64,000 nt of DNA from Perca fluviatilis (taxonomy: Eukaryota; Chordata; Actinopteri; Perciformes; Percidae). Numbering within the stretch: position 1 is the first letter of the stretch; every line of letters begins with the position of its first letter. The notes under the pieces are model-generated. The model was not told the origin of the DNA and did no database searches. It was given only the letters and a program-made list of their open reading frames with translations. Location: assembly GCF_010015445.1 (NCBI RefSeq), contig NC_053126.1, forward strand, positions 20,510,669 through 20,574,668, in the 5' to 3' direction. The position numbers were made by a program, and so were the translations under genes. Shown here piece by piece: positions 43,319 through 55,872 of this stretch.

Positions 43319-44026
43319 TTAAAGCGCCCATATTATACTCATTTTCAGGTTCATAATTGTATTTTAAGGTTGTACCAGAATAGGTTTACATGGTTTAATT
43401 TTCAAAAAACACCATATTTTAGTTGTACTGCACAGCTTTCTCTCAATGCTGTAGATCCTCTTTTCACCTGGTTTCTGTTTTAGCTACAGAGTGAGACCTC
43501 TTTTCTTCTTCTTCTTCTGTACTATCTTTGATTGCACTCGCACATGCTCAGTAGCTCAGATGTAGATCATGTCAGCTAGCTAGCTCCATAGAAGTAAAAG
43601 ACAGGCTGTTTCTCCAACTTCAGTCAGTTACAAGGCAGGATTAGCTGGGAGACTTCTAAATGAGGGCGCACATGTAAGTAGTTCTTTTGTAGATTATGGT
43701 GAACTTGTGTGTGTTGTAGCAGTGCTTTGCTATTGAGAACGAGGTACCATGCTAGTGTTAGCATTAGCATTAGCATGCTAATGCTAACGCTACGAGCTAA
43801 CGGTTGCGGTTAGCCAGCTCATTTCGGATTGTGACGTCACAGTCCGAGCCGAATTTGAACAGCTCACCAGGAGACTGAAGGCAGGACACATTCAGAAACC
43901 GTATCTCACTCAAAACAGCATGGATGGATTTTTTTCAAAGTTTGTATGTGTGTGGAAGCACCAGAGACACAAAAGAACACCCCAAATACCAGAAAAAGTG
44001 TTTTTTTCATAATATGGGCACTTTAA
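43319..44026. mobile_element. TTAA-flanked MITE, copy B (inverted relative to copy A)
   Basis: It runs TTAAAGCGCCCATATTATAC to CATAATATGGGCACTTTAA with TTAA at each border. It matches copy A (38416-39121) in reverse over its full ~0.7 kb with few differences, for example a CTACAGAGTGAG versus CTACAGTGAG indel and an ACAAAAGAACACC versus AACACCCC-type change. Confidence 0.9.
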
Positions 44027-46135
44027 GTTTAACCAATGGTGTTAACTGATCACTCCACTGGTCAACAGGTGGCGGTAACCCGCAAAGACGTGCCTGTGAA
44101 TATAGAGAAGAAGAAGACCACATGGTAGGATGGATGCAAACATTTCTAGATATAAAATACTTATAAAATCGGATTAGCAAATGTTTTATGAGGACGGAAA
44201 TACTTTCCACATGTTTGTTGGACCTCATGGATTCACACAATGTGATTTAGTGAGTAACACTGAATGTTTGTTTGTTTACAACAAAACAGGGCACCTTCAA
44301 TCAGTTAGGCTAAATTATGAATCAATTATACGTTCTTGTATATGATGATAGATGTGTTTTATTCATTTATTTAGGATTGGGGAACATTAACATTAAAAGT
44401 TATTGTCTCTTTATGCATGATTTCTATATTTTTTTTATATGGCTACCAAAACTTAATAAAACAGTGCCATGCAGTTCTCAAATTCAAATGTCTGAAAATC
44501 TGCTTTTTGCGGTATTCGTTTACAAATGTGTTTGCACATCGCCACTCTCATTTAAGCGGAATAATAAGCAAGTGTTGATGCAGCATATTATACATAGGCC
44601 TACAGAAGAACCTAAATGAATGGTCACATCATGAATCATAGTGTTAATGAGATAATTATTGGATAGGTTGATGACGTTGACTACGCATTTTACCCAGAAA
44701 TACCTCATCTCCCTGGCTGCTGTGCAGCACCGAATCACCCGGAGTGACGAGGTGTTTGAATGCCTCGGAAGTTTTATGATGCTGCTTGTTTAAGACTTGC
44801 TGCCAGTGTGTTGGCATTACAGTCCAAAAGCTGGGATTTGGTCTGCTTTGCCAGGCCTTAATCCTGGGCACTGGGTCACTGGAACATACTGTGCCTGGCA
44901 TACAGGGGGCAGATCATCTGCACATGTGTTGTGTTAATTTGTATTTGCATGTATATAGTGAACATGTGTGCATGTGTTTATGTAGCATCCTGATCTGTAG
45001 CTTAATGCAAGCTTAAGGACTGGCTTTTAACACTCGCGTGCGTGACACATTTAAGCAGATCTTAATAAGAAAGACGGAACGTGGTATTTGACTTTGTACA
45101 TTTAGGAAATCTTGCTCAAGCTGCAATCTCTGTGTGATCTATTTAATCCCCCTGCATTAAAAAAACAGAAGTTTTTAGGAGTTGGGATGAAGGACGTTGA
45201 AGATCATGACCATTCTCTAATGTTTGTCTAAATAAACTTGACTGAAGCTCACTTATTGTTCACACAAACATTGAGTCATGGAGCACCCGAACATAAACGA
45301 TTTTATAGAATAGGTAACTGGATAAACTACTAATGTTGATTAAGATCTCTGGCTTTGGTACCAATTGCTGATAGGTCTTCTTGTAAATTCAAGAGAAAAG
45401 TTATATCTTTTGTTAAATTTCCTTTTTTTTTTACCTTTTATTAGAGCTCAGTGACATAGAGGCAGATATAACCTCAAACTATCTCAAAACCCAGTGTATA
45501 ACATAAAACATAAATCTGGTGGTCAGGATAAAAACCAAAGCACTATTTTCAAATAACAAGTCAGCAGTTAAATTTAAATGTATAAACTGTGTAAAGAACA
45601 TAATTCCCCATGAATTTCAATTATACTCTACACTATAATGGACTCTTCTCTCTGTCAGCCAAGGCAGCGGTTCTCAGCTGTGGAGGAATGCATCGTATTT
45701 TGTTCCCATTACCAGCCTTCCAACTCCTGGCTCTGTCTGCTGCAGCACATCCCATTAGCCCTCGGGCTGAGCTGACTGATCGATAGACCACTTAGCGGCC
45801 GTGAGCTACACATCCCAGTCATTTGACCTGCTGGAGCTGTGGGAATGGGCACGCAATCCAATAAGCATCGAGCCAATGAGACAAGCGAGCCGGACCGGCA
45901 ACTTGAGGAACTTCCCCCTTCTTGTTCATCTCAGGATGGGAGGATACAGCACTCTGCAGATCAGCCCTGTTTTAGCTATCGTCACACACTCATGGTGAGA
46001 AAAAGATGTGGCTCCTCAGTGATAAATTGATTCTGCCTCCCTCCAAATAAAAAACAATGTCCACTAAAGACATCTAGACATCATCATAGTTCCTCAACCC
46101 AATTCTTCATAACCAGTGCCAATTTATTGTGCACT
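44027..46135. other. Intergenic, possible regulatory stretches but nothing proven
   Basis: 44040-44120 has the GGTGGCGGTAA...GAAGAAGAAG pattern of a short fish repeat. The stretches 44690-44930 and 45640-45990 are GC-balanced and non-repetitive, in contrast to the neighbouring AT-rich DNA, so they might be conserved non-coding elements. I see no splice-bounded coding exon. Confidence 0.3.
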
Positions 46136-46139
46136 GCAG

Positions 46140-46480
46140 TATTTTAAAATACTGTAAAATCTTTTGGCCAGCAACACAAACTCACAAATGAGCCCACAAC
46201 TGGAATGATTAGTCACTTAATCAATTCGTCACCATCCATTTTGATAATCGTAAAGAGTCAGTTTTCAAGCAAAGATTTCAAACATTTGCTAATACCATCT
46301 TCTTAAATGTGTGCAATAACATTATAAATTAATTACAGCATTGCAGGATATGTTAATATGTGATCTTGGGTTTCGGGGGAAAAGGATGGACATTTCCTAC
46401 CAACATTTTGTAGACAATAATCATTAAATCAAGAAAATAATCAGATTTATCGAAAATGCAAATAATTGTTAGCAGTCCAA
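46140..46480 (-). repeat. Degenerate reverse copy of the GATTAATCG dispersed repeat
   Basis: GATTAGTCACTTAATCAATTC, TTTTGATAATCG and AAGAAAATAATCAGATTTATCG resemble the family at 17770-18080 in reverse order. It is strongly diverged. Confidence 0.4.
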
Positions 46481-47334
46481 CATATAAATATAACATTAAA
46501 TACAGGAATAAGGCTACTATGACAAGTTCCTAATATGCGTTAGAAAAATGTGACTCAGAAATCAAGTTTCCCGGCAAGAAGTAACTCAAAACATGAAAGA
46601 ACTTGGCCAATTATTATACATGACAATATTATATATTGTTGTGGGCTAGTGAAAACCATTTTCTTGCAGATTTGGTGCTTTTTCAAGCTAAATCGAAGGA
46701 TATTATATAGGCGTCATGCTTTGTTTTGGAACATCAGAACGAAAACGACGAAAAATTAGAGACTTTTTTTACTGCAGCAGATGGAGACAGTAGTTTGCAA
46801 ACCCCTAATCCACGATTACAAACAAAGCAATGTAATAAATTATTGCCAAAAGCCCACAGAGGAAGCTGAAACGACCTGCTTTACTATTTTACTGCTGTGA
46901 ATAAGTGGGAATACGCCTCTTTTGCTCTCTTTGCCTTTTTCCTCCTCGGCTTTCTCTCCCTCCCTTCTTCTGTCTCTATTAAGTCAGACAGAGGGCTGTA
47001 ATTCACTTCCACTAATGCTGCTCTGCAGCAGCCAGTGAGGTACATAAAATTATGAAACATTTCCCAGCAACCTTATATATTTCAACGAACTGACCAATAA
47101 TAATAAAAAAAAACTCCACAGTCTTCATAGGCCTTACACCTTCTCGGTAGAATTATCACCAAATATGTATTGAAGGGTAAAGCCATTTGAACTTGGCTTA
47201 CCAATCATTTTTGTGATGACATACAGTTTATTCAACCTTTTAGACTGACGTGAATCCTTCATATATAGTAAATGAAGTAATTTTTAAACTGTGTTAATAA
47301 CATTAAAATGGGACTTTTTACCGTAAGAGAGGAA
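46481..47334. other. Intergenic, nothing recognised
   Basis: AT-rich DNA with no supported feature. Confidence 0.35.
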
Positions 47335-47695
47335 GACAAATGCGTTTTTATCTCTGTGGTTGTTTTGCATTTCTTTGTTGTAATTTAGCATCTCTTTGTG
47401 GTTGTTTTGCATCTTTGTAGTCAATTTTGTCTCTCTTTATGGCTGTTGTTGCGTAATTTTGTGTCTCTTTGTGATCAATATGTGTCTCCCTGTAGTCGTT
47501 TTGCATTTTGTGTAGTCGTTTTGTCTCTTTTTATGGCTGTTTTTGCGTATCTTTGTCATTTTATGTCTAATTGTAGTCGTTTTGTATCTCTTTGTGGTTT
47601 TGTATGTTTTTGTAGTAGTTTTGTATCTTTTTGTGGTCGTTTTGTGTCTCCAGGGGTCGTTTTGTGTCTCTTTGTGGTGATTGACTTTGCAATGA
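47335..47695. repeat. Degenerate minisatellite (TTTTGTGTCTCTTTGTGGT)
   Basis: A motif of roughly 20-25 bases (TCTCTTTGTGGTCGTTTTG with GTAGTC and TATGGC variants) recurs more than ten times. Both strands have Lys/Thr- or Cys/Phe-biased open frames from the repeat, none of them protein-like. Confidence 0.8.
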
Positions 47696-50065
47696 GAAAT
47701 CAGCCACTTCATACAAAGGTTCTAATACTAACAATACCTTCCGCCTCTGATAGGGGAGGCACCACCCCTGGCTCTGACCCTGCTCGGTGGGGCTGCCTGA
47801 CACTCTTGTTCGGAAAATATAATAACTTATGTGAAGTCAGAAGCATGCTAAACGGTTTCAAGAATATAGACTCGTTCTTGTTTTTGATACCTTACTTCAC
47901 TTTACTCTCTGTAATTTGATTGCCTACAACCGGATTTGTTATCCTCCCATCTTCACCTCATGATCTCAGACGGTGGGGAGGAGGGAGCAGTTGGAGGCCT
48001 TGGAGGAGTCTGAGTGCCAGCAGATAATGCAGTGAGGCCAGACAGACGATCATATTGATGACTCCTGTAGGCTGAGAATGGTGAGAAAGTTGTGGCGCCA
48101 GGTGGACATTAGTCTGAGAGAGAACATTAAGCCTCTTACTTTCATACAAACGGTAACCATCAGATGAAAGGGACAACATTAAATATGATTGCAGTTAATA
48201 TCATACAAAGAGGTGATGCCTTCTTCTCTCTCTGTTATTCCTCCCCCACTTGCAGGTCCAGCTGACCCCTAAAAATACACAAAAATGTGTGGCGGATAAA
48301 ACAGCAGGAACACCTTACAGTCAAATCAACATGATGGGACTCAAGTAAACTCAGCAGAGGGTGATCTGTGAGTTTTCTTTCCTTTATCAAAGTATAGATT
48401 GATCTGAACAAACAGTTTTATTCACCAGGTAACTCATACTGTATGTTATGAGATACCTCCCTTAATGCAATTTAATTATGAAGCTTAAAGTGACATTTCT
48501 TTCCAGACACTTCTTGTACACGTCATGAGAAAGCAGAGACTTTAACTGTCTTGCTTGTGGAGAATTTTTTCTTGTTAGACGCGTGGCTGCTGATGCACTA
48601 ACTGGCGGTCACTGTGATTAAAGAGCTTCTCTAATGAGTAGAATAAATTGCCATGCCAGGATTAAAAAAACAATCTGAAGAGTAGCTAGTGTATCCTCTT
48701 TATCAGTCCTAAAAACAATATTGTCTAATAGCGCCTTTAATTTGGCTCACCAACTACATTTGTTTTTGGCATTTTCCCACTATGAGAACATGTTTAGGCA
48801 CATTTTGTCTATTGCACTTTCTATAGAGAATACAATGCTTTATGCTCTCTGAATGGGCATAAAGCTGTGTCACAGAATGAAGTTTATTCTGTACACGAGC
48901 AGATGATAGCAGTTCTAAGTACATGATCTTTTATCATGGATTAGAGTTCAGCTCTGTTATGTTTTACAAAAATAATTGTCCAGACTATGTGATATGAGCA
49001 CAATAAAGAGTGCAGAAAAAAAGTTTTGGGATTAAAAATTTTTTTTTAGCACAAAATCTTTACATTTCTGTTTTGTTGCTCTGCTTACAGGATGAATGAC
49101 AGAAGAGATGCCAAAGGGACTGACGTGAAAGAAAGTAAATGAGGCAGACTTACTTCACTAAGGGCCATGTCTGGCTTCTGCTGCGCTTTTAATAGTAAGT
49201 AAACACTTGGCTTTATCATTCTGCGATACAGCATTATTTTGTAGTACAACACATCTGCAGAATAATGGCTCCCAGAATCTCCTGCATGTGCCCTGTTATT
49301 TGATGTCGGCTGCTCCGTCCCTCTGGAGCAGACTGAACACACACAGACCCAGATAATGACCTATTTGTGGGGCCAGAAGACCGCTTCGACCTCCTGCTCC
49401 CCCCCCTCACCATGGGCATCAGGTCGGCCTTTGCTGCTCCCCTGAGGAAATTGTTAGCAGATGCCTCTGAATCAATTTGGCCAAAGACCCATAACAACCT
49501 CTGCTGTAATTAGTGGGGATGTTTGGAGTGTAGGTACTCCCTCTGTAGTAAAACAATAAGAAAATGTAGTCATACATATATGTTGTCACAATCTCTACAA
49601 TAGATGAATAGTGAAAATCTGACTTCCAATATACTACACTGTGAGACCAACAGTTGGCGATCATCAATAAGAAAATCAACTACCGGTAAAAACAAATGCA
49701 TACAAATACTAACAAAGCACAACACATAATTTCCGTGTTATTTTTAAGAATTTTAGCAGTTAGAGAAGATTAGTACTTTGATATTGTTTTACTAAATGTT
49801 TAACATCTATATAAGACCTGTTAATGACTATTTTTAGGTCCTGAGCACAACTATGTAACATGCTACTTAAAATAAATAACATAAAGTCTGACTCAAGCAT
49901 ATGCACATACACCAGTATGAAGAATAACACATTTTAATTTAATAACATTTCATCTGTCTGCATGTTCAGGCCATTTTTCTGCGAGCAGCTTATTTTTATC
50001 CTAAGGGAGGGGAGGGTGGGCACCCAGGCACAAAGACAGACTGGAAACACCCACAATTACCATGT
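47696..50065. other. Intergenic, nothing firmly recognised
   Basis: No gene is supported. The segment 49230-49510 is GC-balanced and non-repetitive, with CAATTTGGCC and TGTAATTAGTGG motifs, and could be regulatory; conservation cannot be judged here. Confidence 0.3.
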
Positions 50066-50071
50066 GAAAAA

Positions 50072-50072
50072 G

Positions 50073-50103
<31 letters not shown>

Positions 50104-50120
50104 GGGGTGTGTGTGGGGGG
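50072..50120. repeat. (GT)n/G-rich microsatellite
   Basis: A GT repeat grades into GGGTGGGTGGGGG and GTGTGGGGGG. The G-run part could form a G-quadruplex. Confidence 0.85.
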
Positions 50121-50559
50121 ACCCGCTGCATGAGCTACAAACGGGGAGACAAAGAGCCAGCAGCCGCTCCATAGATGGAGGTGGGCTGTCACACCCTTAG
50201 CTTCAGTCCTGCCAGGCTCAGGGAGGAGGGGGAGGGGAACTCTCTATCAGATCCAGTTAGCCACCACAACATGTTGGAGTGGAGTTAAGCTACAGCTTTT
50301 GCTTTAACAGTGGTTACCATATCTACAGCATCTTCTAGACCCACTTTGTGCCTCTATTATCATTACATTTGAGTTACAGAGCTAACAATCTGTTTTTCTA
50401 AAAGGTAAACCCTGGAGATATTTGAAAAACCAGGAAGGTCATTTCAGCTTTTAACCATTTGAATAAAAATATCAAAGATGCAACTGTATTCCCGAATCCA
50501 CACAAAGACCAGCAGAACAAGCTTTAAACACAATTATCCATTATCACCTTATAAAGTTG

Positions 50560-51055
50560 ATTTGGCGAAGGTGTTGGCAAACTTTTACCCATTTACACAT
50601 TGTAAAGACACAGAGCAATGTTAGCTTTCATGTTGAGTTGTGTTTCTGTCCACCTGACGAATTTAAGTCCAACGTTCACTCTCTTTGTAGCTCTGTTTTA
50701 GTCCCCACCAACTCCTGAGAAGCAATATCTGTCTCTTTAGCTGATAAATGCTAATAACGCTTGTTACTTTCACTTGCTAACTAATCTCTAACTTTGTCTG
50801 ACTGCTCTTTGGTGCTGGCAGGTATTGTACAGTGGGGCTATCATTAAAAACAGCTGCCTACTGCAGCCGAAAAGAGAGCATTAAGGGTGAACCAAAACAG
50901 TTGCAATCTGGAAAACCCAAACAGTTCACTAAAATATGCTAAAATGCTCAGTAGATTAAGGAAACGTGATATATCTCTGAATGACCCCCTGCATATTGCA
51001 TATATGTCATTTGATCCATTGTTAATATAAAAATATTGATTGGTGCAGCTTTAAT
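50560..51055. mobile_element. MITE with TTAAAGCTGC end (reverse orientation)
   Basis: The right end is AAAATATTGATTGGTGCAGC followed by TTTAA. Its reverse complement TTAAAGCTGCACCAATCAAT matches the fragment at 32975. Interior parts match 35630-36110 in reverse. The left boundary is not certain. Confidence 0.55.
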
Positions 51056-51065
51056 GTTATTTTTC

Positions 51066-51205
51066 ATTGTTGTATACACTCAGTTGCCAGTTTATTAGGT
51101 ACACCTAGCTAAAACTAATGCAATCTAAATAGTCCTGCAGTAAACTATAACCTTCACGAAGGTTATAATGTTCTGTTTCTGTTCTGTTTTAGAGATGATT
51201 TGATC
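51066..51205. repeat. Dispersed repeat end (CACTCAGTTGCCAGTTTATTAGG)
   Basis: CACTCAGTTGCCAGTTTATT, then AGGTACACCTAGCTAAAACT, is a phrase I recognise from many fish loci. A short palindrome, AACCTTC-ACGAAGGTT, follows at about 51150. Confidence 0.55.
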
Positions 51206-51374
51206 ATTTTGGAAATTAAATCAATGTAATTTATGTCAGATTTGTCTCCTGTCTCTGTTAGAAAATCACAACTTGGGAAACAAGTAAAGAAAATCGCTTA
51301 TTGTGCAGCAGACAGAAGAGTCTTTTGGATTCTGGAAATACCTTAAAAATTGCTGTAAGTGATTATAAATGATC

Positions 51375-51815
51375 CTCTAGGGCATATGTGTCAAACTCAA
51401 GGCCCGCGGGCCAAATCCGTCCCTTCGCAGATTTTGATCCGGCCCGCATATCAATTTAGGTTCACTATAGACTTTGACCCATGTATTTTTTTTTTGCTTT
51501 TTTCAATGTTTTTGTCCTACCTTTTTCCCACTTTTTCCAATGTTTTTTGCCTGTTTTACAACGTTTTTTCTGCATGGTTTTTGTTGCTTTTTTCGTCATT
51601 TTTTCTTTGAGGGCTAACTTACTTTTTTTGCTAACTTTTTATGTTGACCAACCTGTAAGTGAGAAGATTATATGAGACATGCAATAATGCAATAAAAGAT
51701 GCTTGACTTTTACGATGAAATAATAGCATGTGAATAACATGTCTGGCCCTAGATGTGATTCTTTTTTTCCAGCATGGCCCTTTGTGGAATTGAGTTTGAC
51801 ACTCCTGCTCTAGGG
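51375..51815. mobile_element. Short hAT MITE with perfect 8-bp target duplication
   Basis: The element 51383-51807 has ends CATATGTGTCAAACTCAA and TTGAGTTTGACACTCCTG (inverted, 14 of 18 matching). CTCTAGGG flanks both sides (51375-51382, 51808-51815). The interior is T-rich with no coding capacity. Confidence 0.9.
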
Positions 51816-51999
51816 TTTTTCTTTTCAGAATACGGTAAAACAAATGCTAAACTCTTTAATTTGAATTTAATGAAAAACACATCAAAACTGGGGCTACAGC
51901 ATCTTATAAGCAGAAAAATACAAAATACCAGCCCTTCTATAAAATTCTTCATCCATTGATGTTAGGCCATAGAGAGCATCAGAGATGTAAAGGGAGGAG

Positions 52000-52198
52000 G
52001 CTGGTTAGGGGAGGGGCTGAGAGAGGGAGAAAGAGTAGAAGAGGCGGACACTAAGCGGCAGCAGGTTTGTAAGAGCAGCAGAACGGAGGAGGAGGAGGAA
52101 GAAGGAAGGAGGAGGAGGAATCGGAGCGAGAGAAACAGTGTGGCTGCAGTCAGGAGGGACACAAACACCGAGAGAGGAGGAGACAGAGAGAAGAGAAG
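52000..52198 (+). other. mpp3: Probable noncoding first exon and TSS region of mpp3
   Basis: A strongly GA-rich stretch (GGAGGAGGAGGAAGAAGGAA and similar) ends at a good donor, AAGAGAAG|GTAAAA (52198/52199). There is no in-frame ATG. The next + strand exon found is 62499-62564, with the mpp3 start codon. A purine-rich 5'UTR exon before a 10-kb intron fits, but linkage to mpp3 is inferred. The TSS is perhaps near 52000-52060. Confidence 0.5.
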
Positions 52199-54499
52199 GT
52201 AAAAAGGCCACATTTGTCTTTTTAACGCCTTTGTTTCCAGTGTGAACACGAGGTATCCGATGCTCTGCTGTCCAGTGTGTTTTCTTCCATGGTCTGCCAG
52301 CTGATGGCATGCTGTATGTGGAGAGAGCAGAGTGCCGTAGCACTGCAGAGAGATGGAGGAGAGAGAACGAGGGAGGGATGGAGGGCCGGCATTATTCTCT
52401 ACAGACATGAGGAAGTAAGAATAGAGAGAATAAAAGGAGGGGAAACTGAGGGAAATAAACATCTGCCTGTGCTTTGCTGTGTAGAAGTGATAGGGTGGGT
52501 GTATGGGGATTTGGGAGGGGGGGGCGTAGCATTTCAGTGACAATGTGCTGGAGTGTGTCAGCTGTTAAAATTTGTAGCTTTCCCTCCATGTTGGAGATGA
52601 TATAAGTTTCTGTCAGACCACACCCTCTGAGACTATATGATGGGTGGTTTTGTGGTTGCATCGGTGTGAGCCTGGGAAATGTGTGCGTGTGTGAAAGGCA
52701 TGTTGGAAGCTGGCCAAACATGCTTAGTGTTGCCTTCCATTACTGTAAGGGCAGTGGATTAGCTGTGTGTGAGTGGTGTTCATTCTTGAGGCGGCGAGGA
52801 GTCAAGCCAAGGCGCTCTATCTTGTACTGACCAGGATGACTCTCAGCTGTGTGTGTGTGTGTGTGTACATAAGTAGATATACTGTCCACTAGTGTGTGTT
52901 TATGTGCCAGTGTTGTGTCAGTACATGCATGTAAAAAAGGTGCACAAGGTTGCAGTGGTAACTACTCATCCAGCCTTCTGCTCCTGGCATCAATTCTACA
53001 TACATACATACAGAAATATATGTATAATGTAATATCCTCCACCATATTGTAAAAGCACACAGCTCAGAATGGGATTGTATGGTCCTGAAGGAGCAGGGTC
53101 GACCCTCGTCATCAGGCAAAGTAAAATAGTCTCTGAAAGGCAGCCTGCTTAGAACAGCTTGATCAAGCATTTGTTGTTTTACCGTGTTGATGCCAAGGCA
53201 TTTTTCACAGGATTGCAGACAATACATTTTCATAAAGAGCTGTTATGACTGAGAGGGTGTTTCTGATGATCCCTATACCCATACAGGCAATCACCATAAC
53301 CGCGGCAGATGGTTTTGTGTTGAAACATCTTTTAGAAATACATAGAGGGCTGAGGCATATTCTAGCAGCGCATAAACAACAGAGAGTGTCCTTGGCATCA
53401 GACGTTTCCCCAAAACGACATATGTTTACATACAAGTGACAAAACCCTGACCGTAGTGAATATGATAGAAGATAAGGAGGAAGTCAGGTGATGGTATCTA
53501 TACTATGTTCCTGCAATAGAGAAAGCTGTAGTTTCATGACTGCATTTTTATGACCTTAGTTACCACAAGAAACTGGTCAACACTGAAGTTAGCAGCTAGC
53601 CAGCTATGCAGGGTTAAGACACGGAATACTAGTGTCCTAGAAATATGGTCCTGAAACTGCAGCTTCCTTTACTGCAGGAACATGCTACTCGATCGGCATC
53701 AACATATTTTACTTGAACACTGGAGACTGCTGTTTGTTTCCTGTTTCAAACCAACAGATATTGTTTTTTAAGCATTACCATGATCGTCCCCTAACCTTAG
53801 TGAAGTAGTTGTTTAAACCCAACCCATGGCCTTTCCCAAAACTTAATCAAGTAATTTTTGTGCATAGACCTAACCAAACCTTTACCATTGTGTAGTCATC
53901 ATAAAATGGATTTCAACAGTGATTTGTAGCAGTTTTTGGAAGCAACCTATAAATGCTGTCATTTTGCCAATAGGGGCATCAGATCAGAAATGTGTCGTTC
54001 TGGAGGGCGGTTACAAGCATATTTTGTCGTTTTAATTTGGAGAACACACAATGGTACCAGCAGCACTTCACTTTGATGACGAACCCTTGTTCCTAATGGA
54101 AACATAGTGTGAGAGGAAGCATTGTTAAGAATTACTTCCAATTTGGTTTCCAGATCTCTAAGAGAAATACACAGTGGTTGTCTGTGTTTCCACCTATGGG
54201 TGTGCATGCCCCTTTTTTTCTTGAAAACATTCTCGACCGTATTGACAACATTGAATGGTAATAAGTGCTTTTCAAAAATGATTTTGAGTTTTTTTTTTTT
54301 TTATATCTTCCATCTCTGTGATTAAGGTCTGGTCAAGGTTGGGAAACTAAAAGTGCTTTGTTAAGGTTAGGAAAAGATCACCTTTCAACAGCAGTTTTGA
54401 CTGTTACTGTAGTTTGTAGTAGTAGATGTGAACCCCAGCCTCTTTTATGCTATCCATTCCATCTTGCCACATACCCCCTGGCAACTGCAGAAGTAGCCC

Positions 54500-54745
54500 T
54501 TGGGGTACAAGTACCTTCACTTAATTATTCAATTGACAGAAAATTGTATCAGCAACTATTTTCATTATCATTTAATCATTTAAAGAATCCAGTTGGTTCT
54601 AGGGCGGCAAAAAGTTATTCTTATTATTAATGATTATTCATCAAGAGCAAAATCTCAGAAAATTTTGGAAAATGTCCAACTTCAAAGATATTCAATTTAC
54701 AAATAAATAAAACCGAGAACAGGAGCTAATCCTCACAATGGAGAA
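54500..54745 (-). repeat. Degenerate copy of the GATTAATCG dispersed repeat
   Basis: CAATTGACAGAAAATTGTATC, GCAACTATTTTCATTATC and CTTCAAAGATATTCAATTTAC follow the family's order in reverse. It is diverged. Confidence 0.45.
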
Positions 54746-54835
54746 TCTGAATCCCTATAGTGTTTGATATTTTTACTTGATAAAGAACTTCAGGAATTTA
54801 AGTTCTTATTTGATAAGGCATCAAAGAGACTCTGG

Positions 54836-55030
54836 GAGGTGGCTGGGTTAGCTCAGTTGGTAGAGCAGGCGCATATATATAGAGGTGAATGCCTCGACGC
54901 AGAAGGTCCAGGGTTTGAGTCCGACCTGGACAATTTCCTGCATGTCCCCCCTCTCTCTCCCCTTTCGTATCTAGCTGTCCTTTCCATTAAAGGCTGAAAT
55001 GCCCAAAACAAATCTTAAAAAACAAAAACA
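54836..55030 (+). mobile_element. tRNA-derived SINE, copy 2
   Basis: A box TAGCTCAGTTGGTAGAGC, then GCCTCGACGCAGAAGG, then a B-box-like GGTTTGAGTCC, a pyrimidine-rich CCCCCCTCTCTCTCCCCTTT, and AAATGCCCAAAAC with a poly(A)-like tail. Same family as 31310 and 56044. Confidence 0.85.
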
Positions 55031-55872
55031 AAAAAAAGACTCTGGGAGACCTGTGTGTTGATTGCTGTGAGGGCTGACCGATGCCCTGCGGACATCCCAC
55101 CACCTCCAGGGCTCATGAATGAGCAGCAGAAAAATAAAGCTTGTGCGAGTGTGACAAAGAAAAAGATGAATCCGGTTCAAAAAGACTGCATATAGAAAGG
55201 GGTCAGAAAAGAAAGAGGATGAAGTCTGTTGGTTGTGTGTTTATGCGAGTTGAGTACTGTAAGTCCAAACTATTTATCTATGGATTAATGTGAACATCAA
55301 ATGTGGATGAACAACACTGCGAATTACATTCAGTGTTATTTTGGTTTACAAAGCTCTTATTTAACACGGGATCATGTTATTAATGCTGTGACAGAGGCTG
55401 ATCCGTCTGATTTTCAGCCAAATGTGTCTAGATGAACGTTCTATGACGAAGGCTGTTATCTGGTTATCAGCTGACTTCTTCTGACCTCACCGGGGCTCCG
55501 TCATGTTTGTGTGATCTGCAGCTAAGCTCATAACTAGATTTGAACGGAAAATGTCTCCATAAAAAAGTGTGATGTGTGACTCTATTTCTGGATCAGTGAC
55601 GTTTTGGTGATTTGATGTTTGTAGTCGTGTTTTTGCAGTGATGTGAGATGGCAGAAGTGTGGTGCTTTCTGAAGGCCTTAGTGAGCTTGTGAGCCAGGAG
55701 CATCTGTTCATAGTTTTATAGGGGAAGTCAGAGGGTACAGATTAAGCATTTCACTCCCATAATATTGTTGGACTCATGATGGACAATTTAAAACAAAGGA
55801 TCAAAATCTTTGCAACAAAATCAAAGGTTTTGTCTATTTTATTCCACACATTCTTCTTCCTTATCTTAACTG

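Noticed and set aside
51962..52543. 193-codon minus-strand open frame opposite the GA-rich region
   Set aside because: It is Ser/Leu/Pro low complexity produced by the antisense of a purine-rich 5'UTR.
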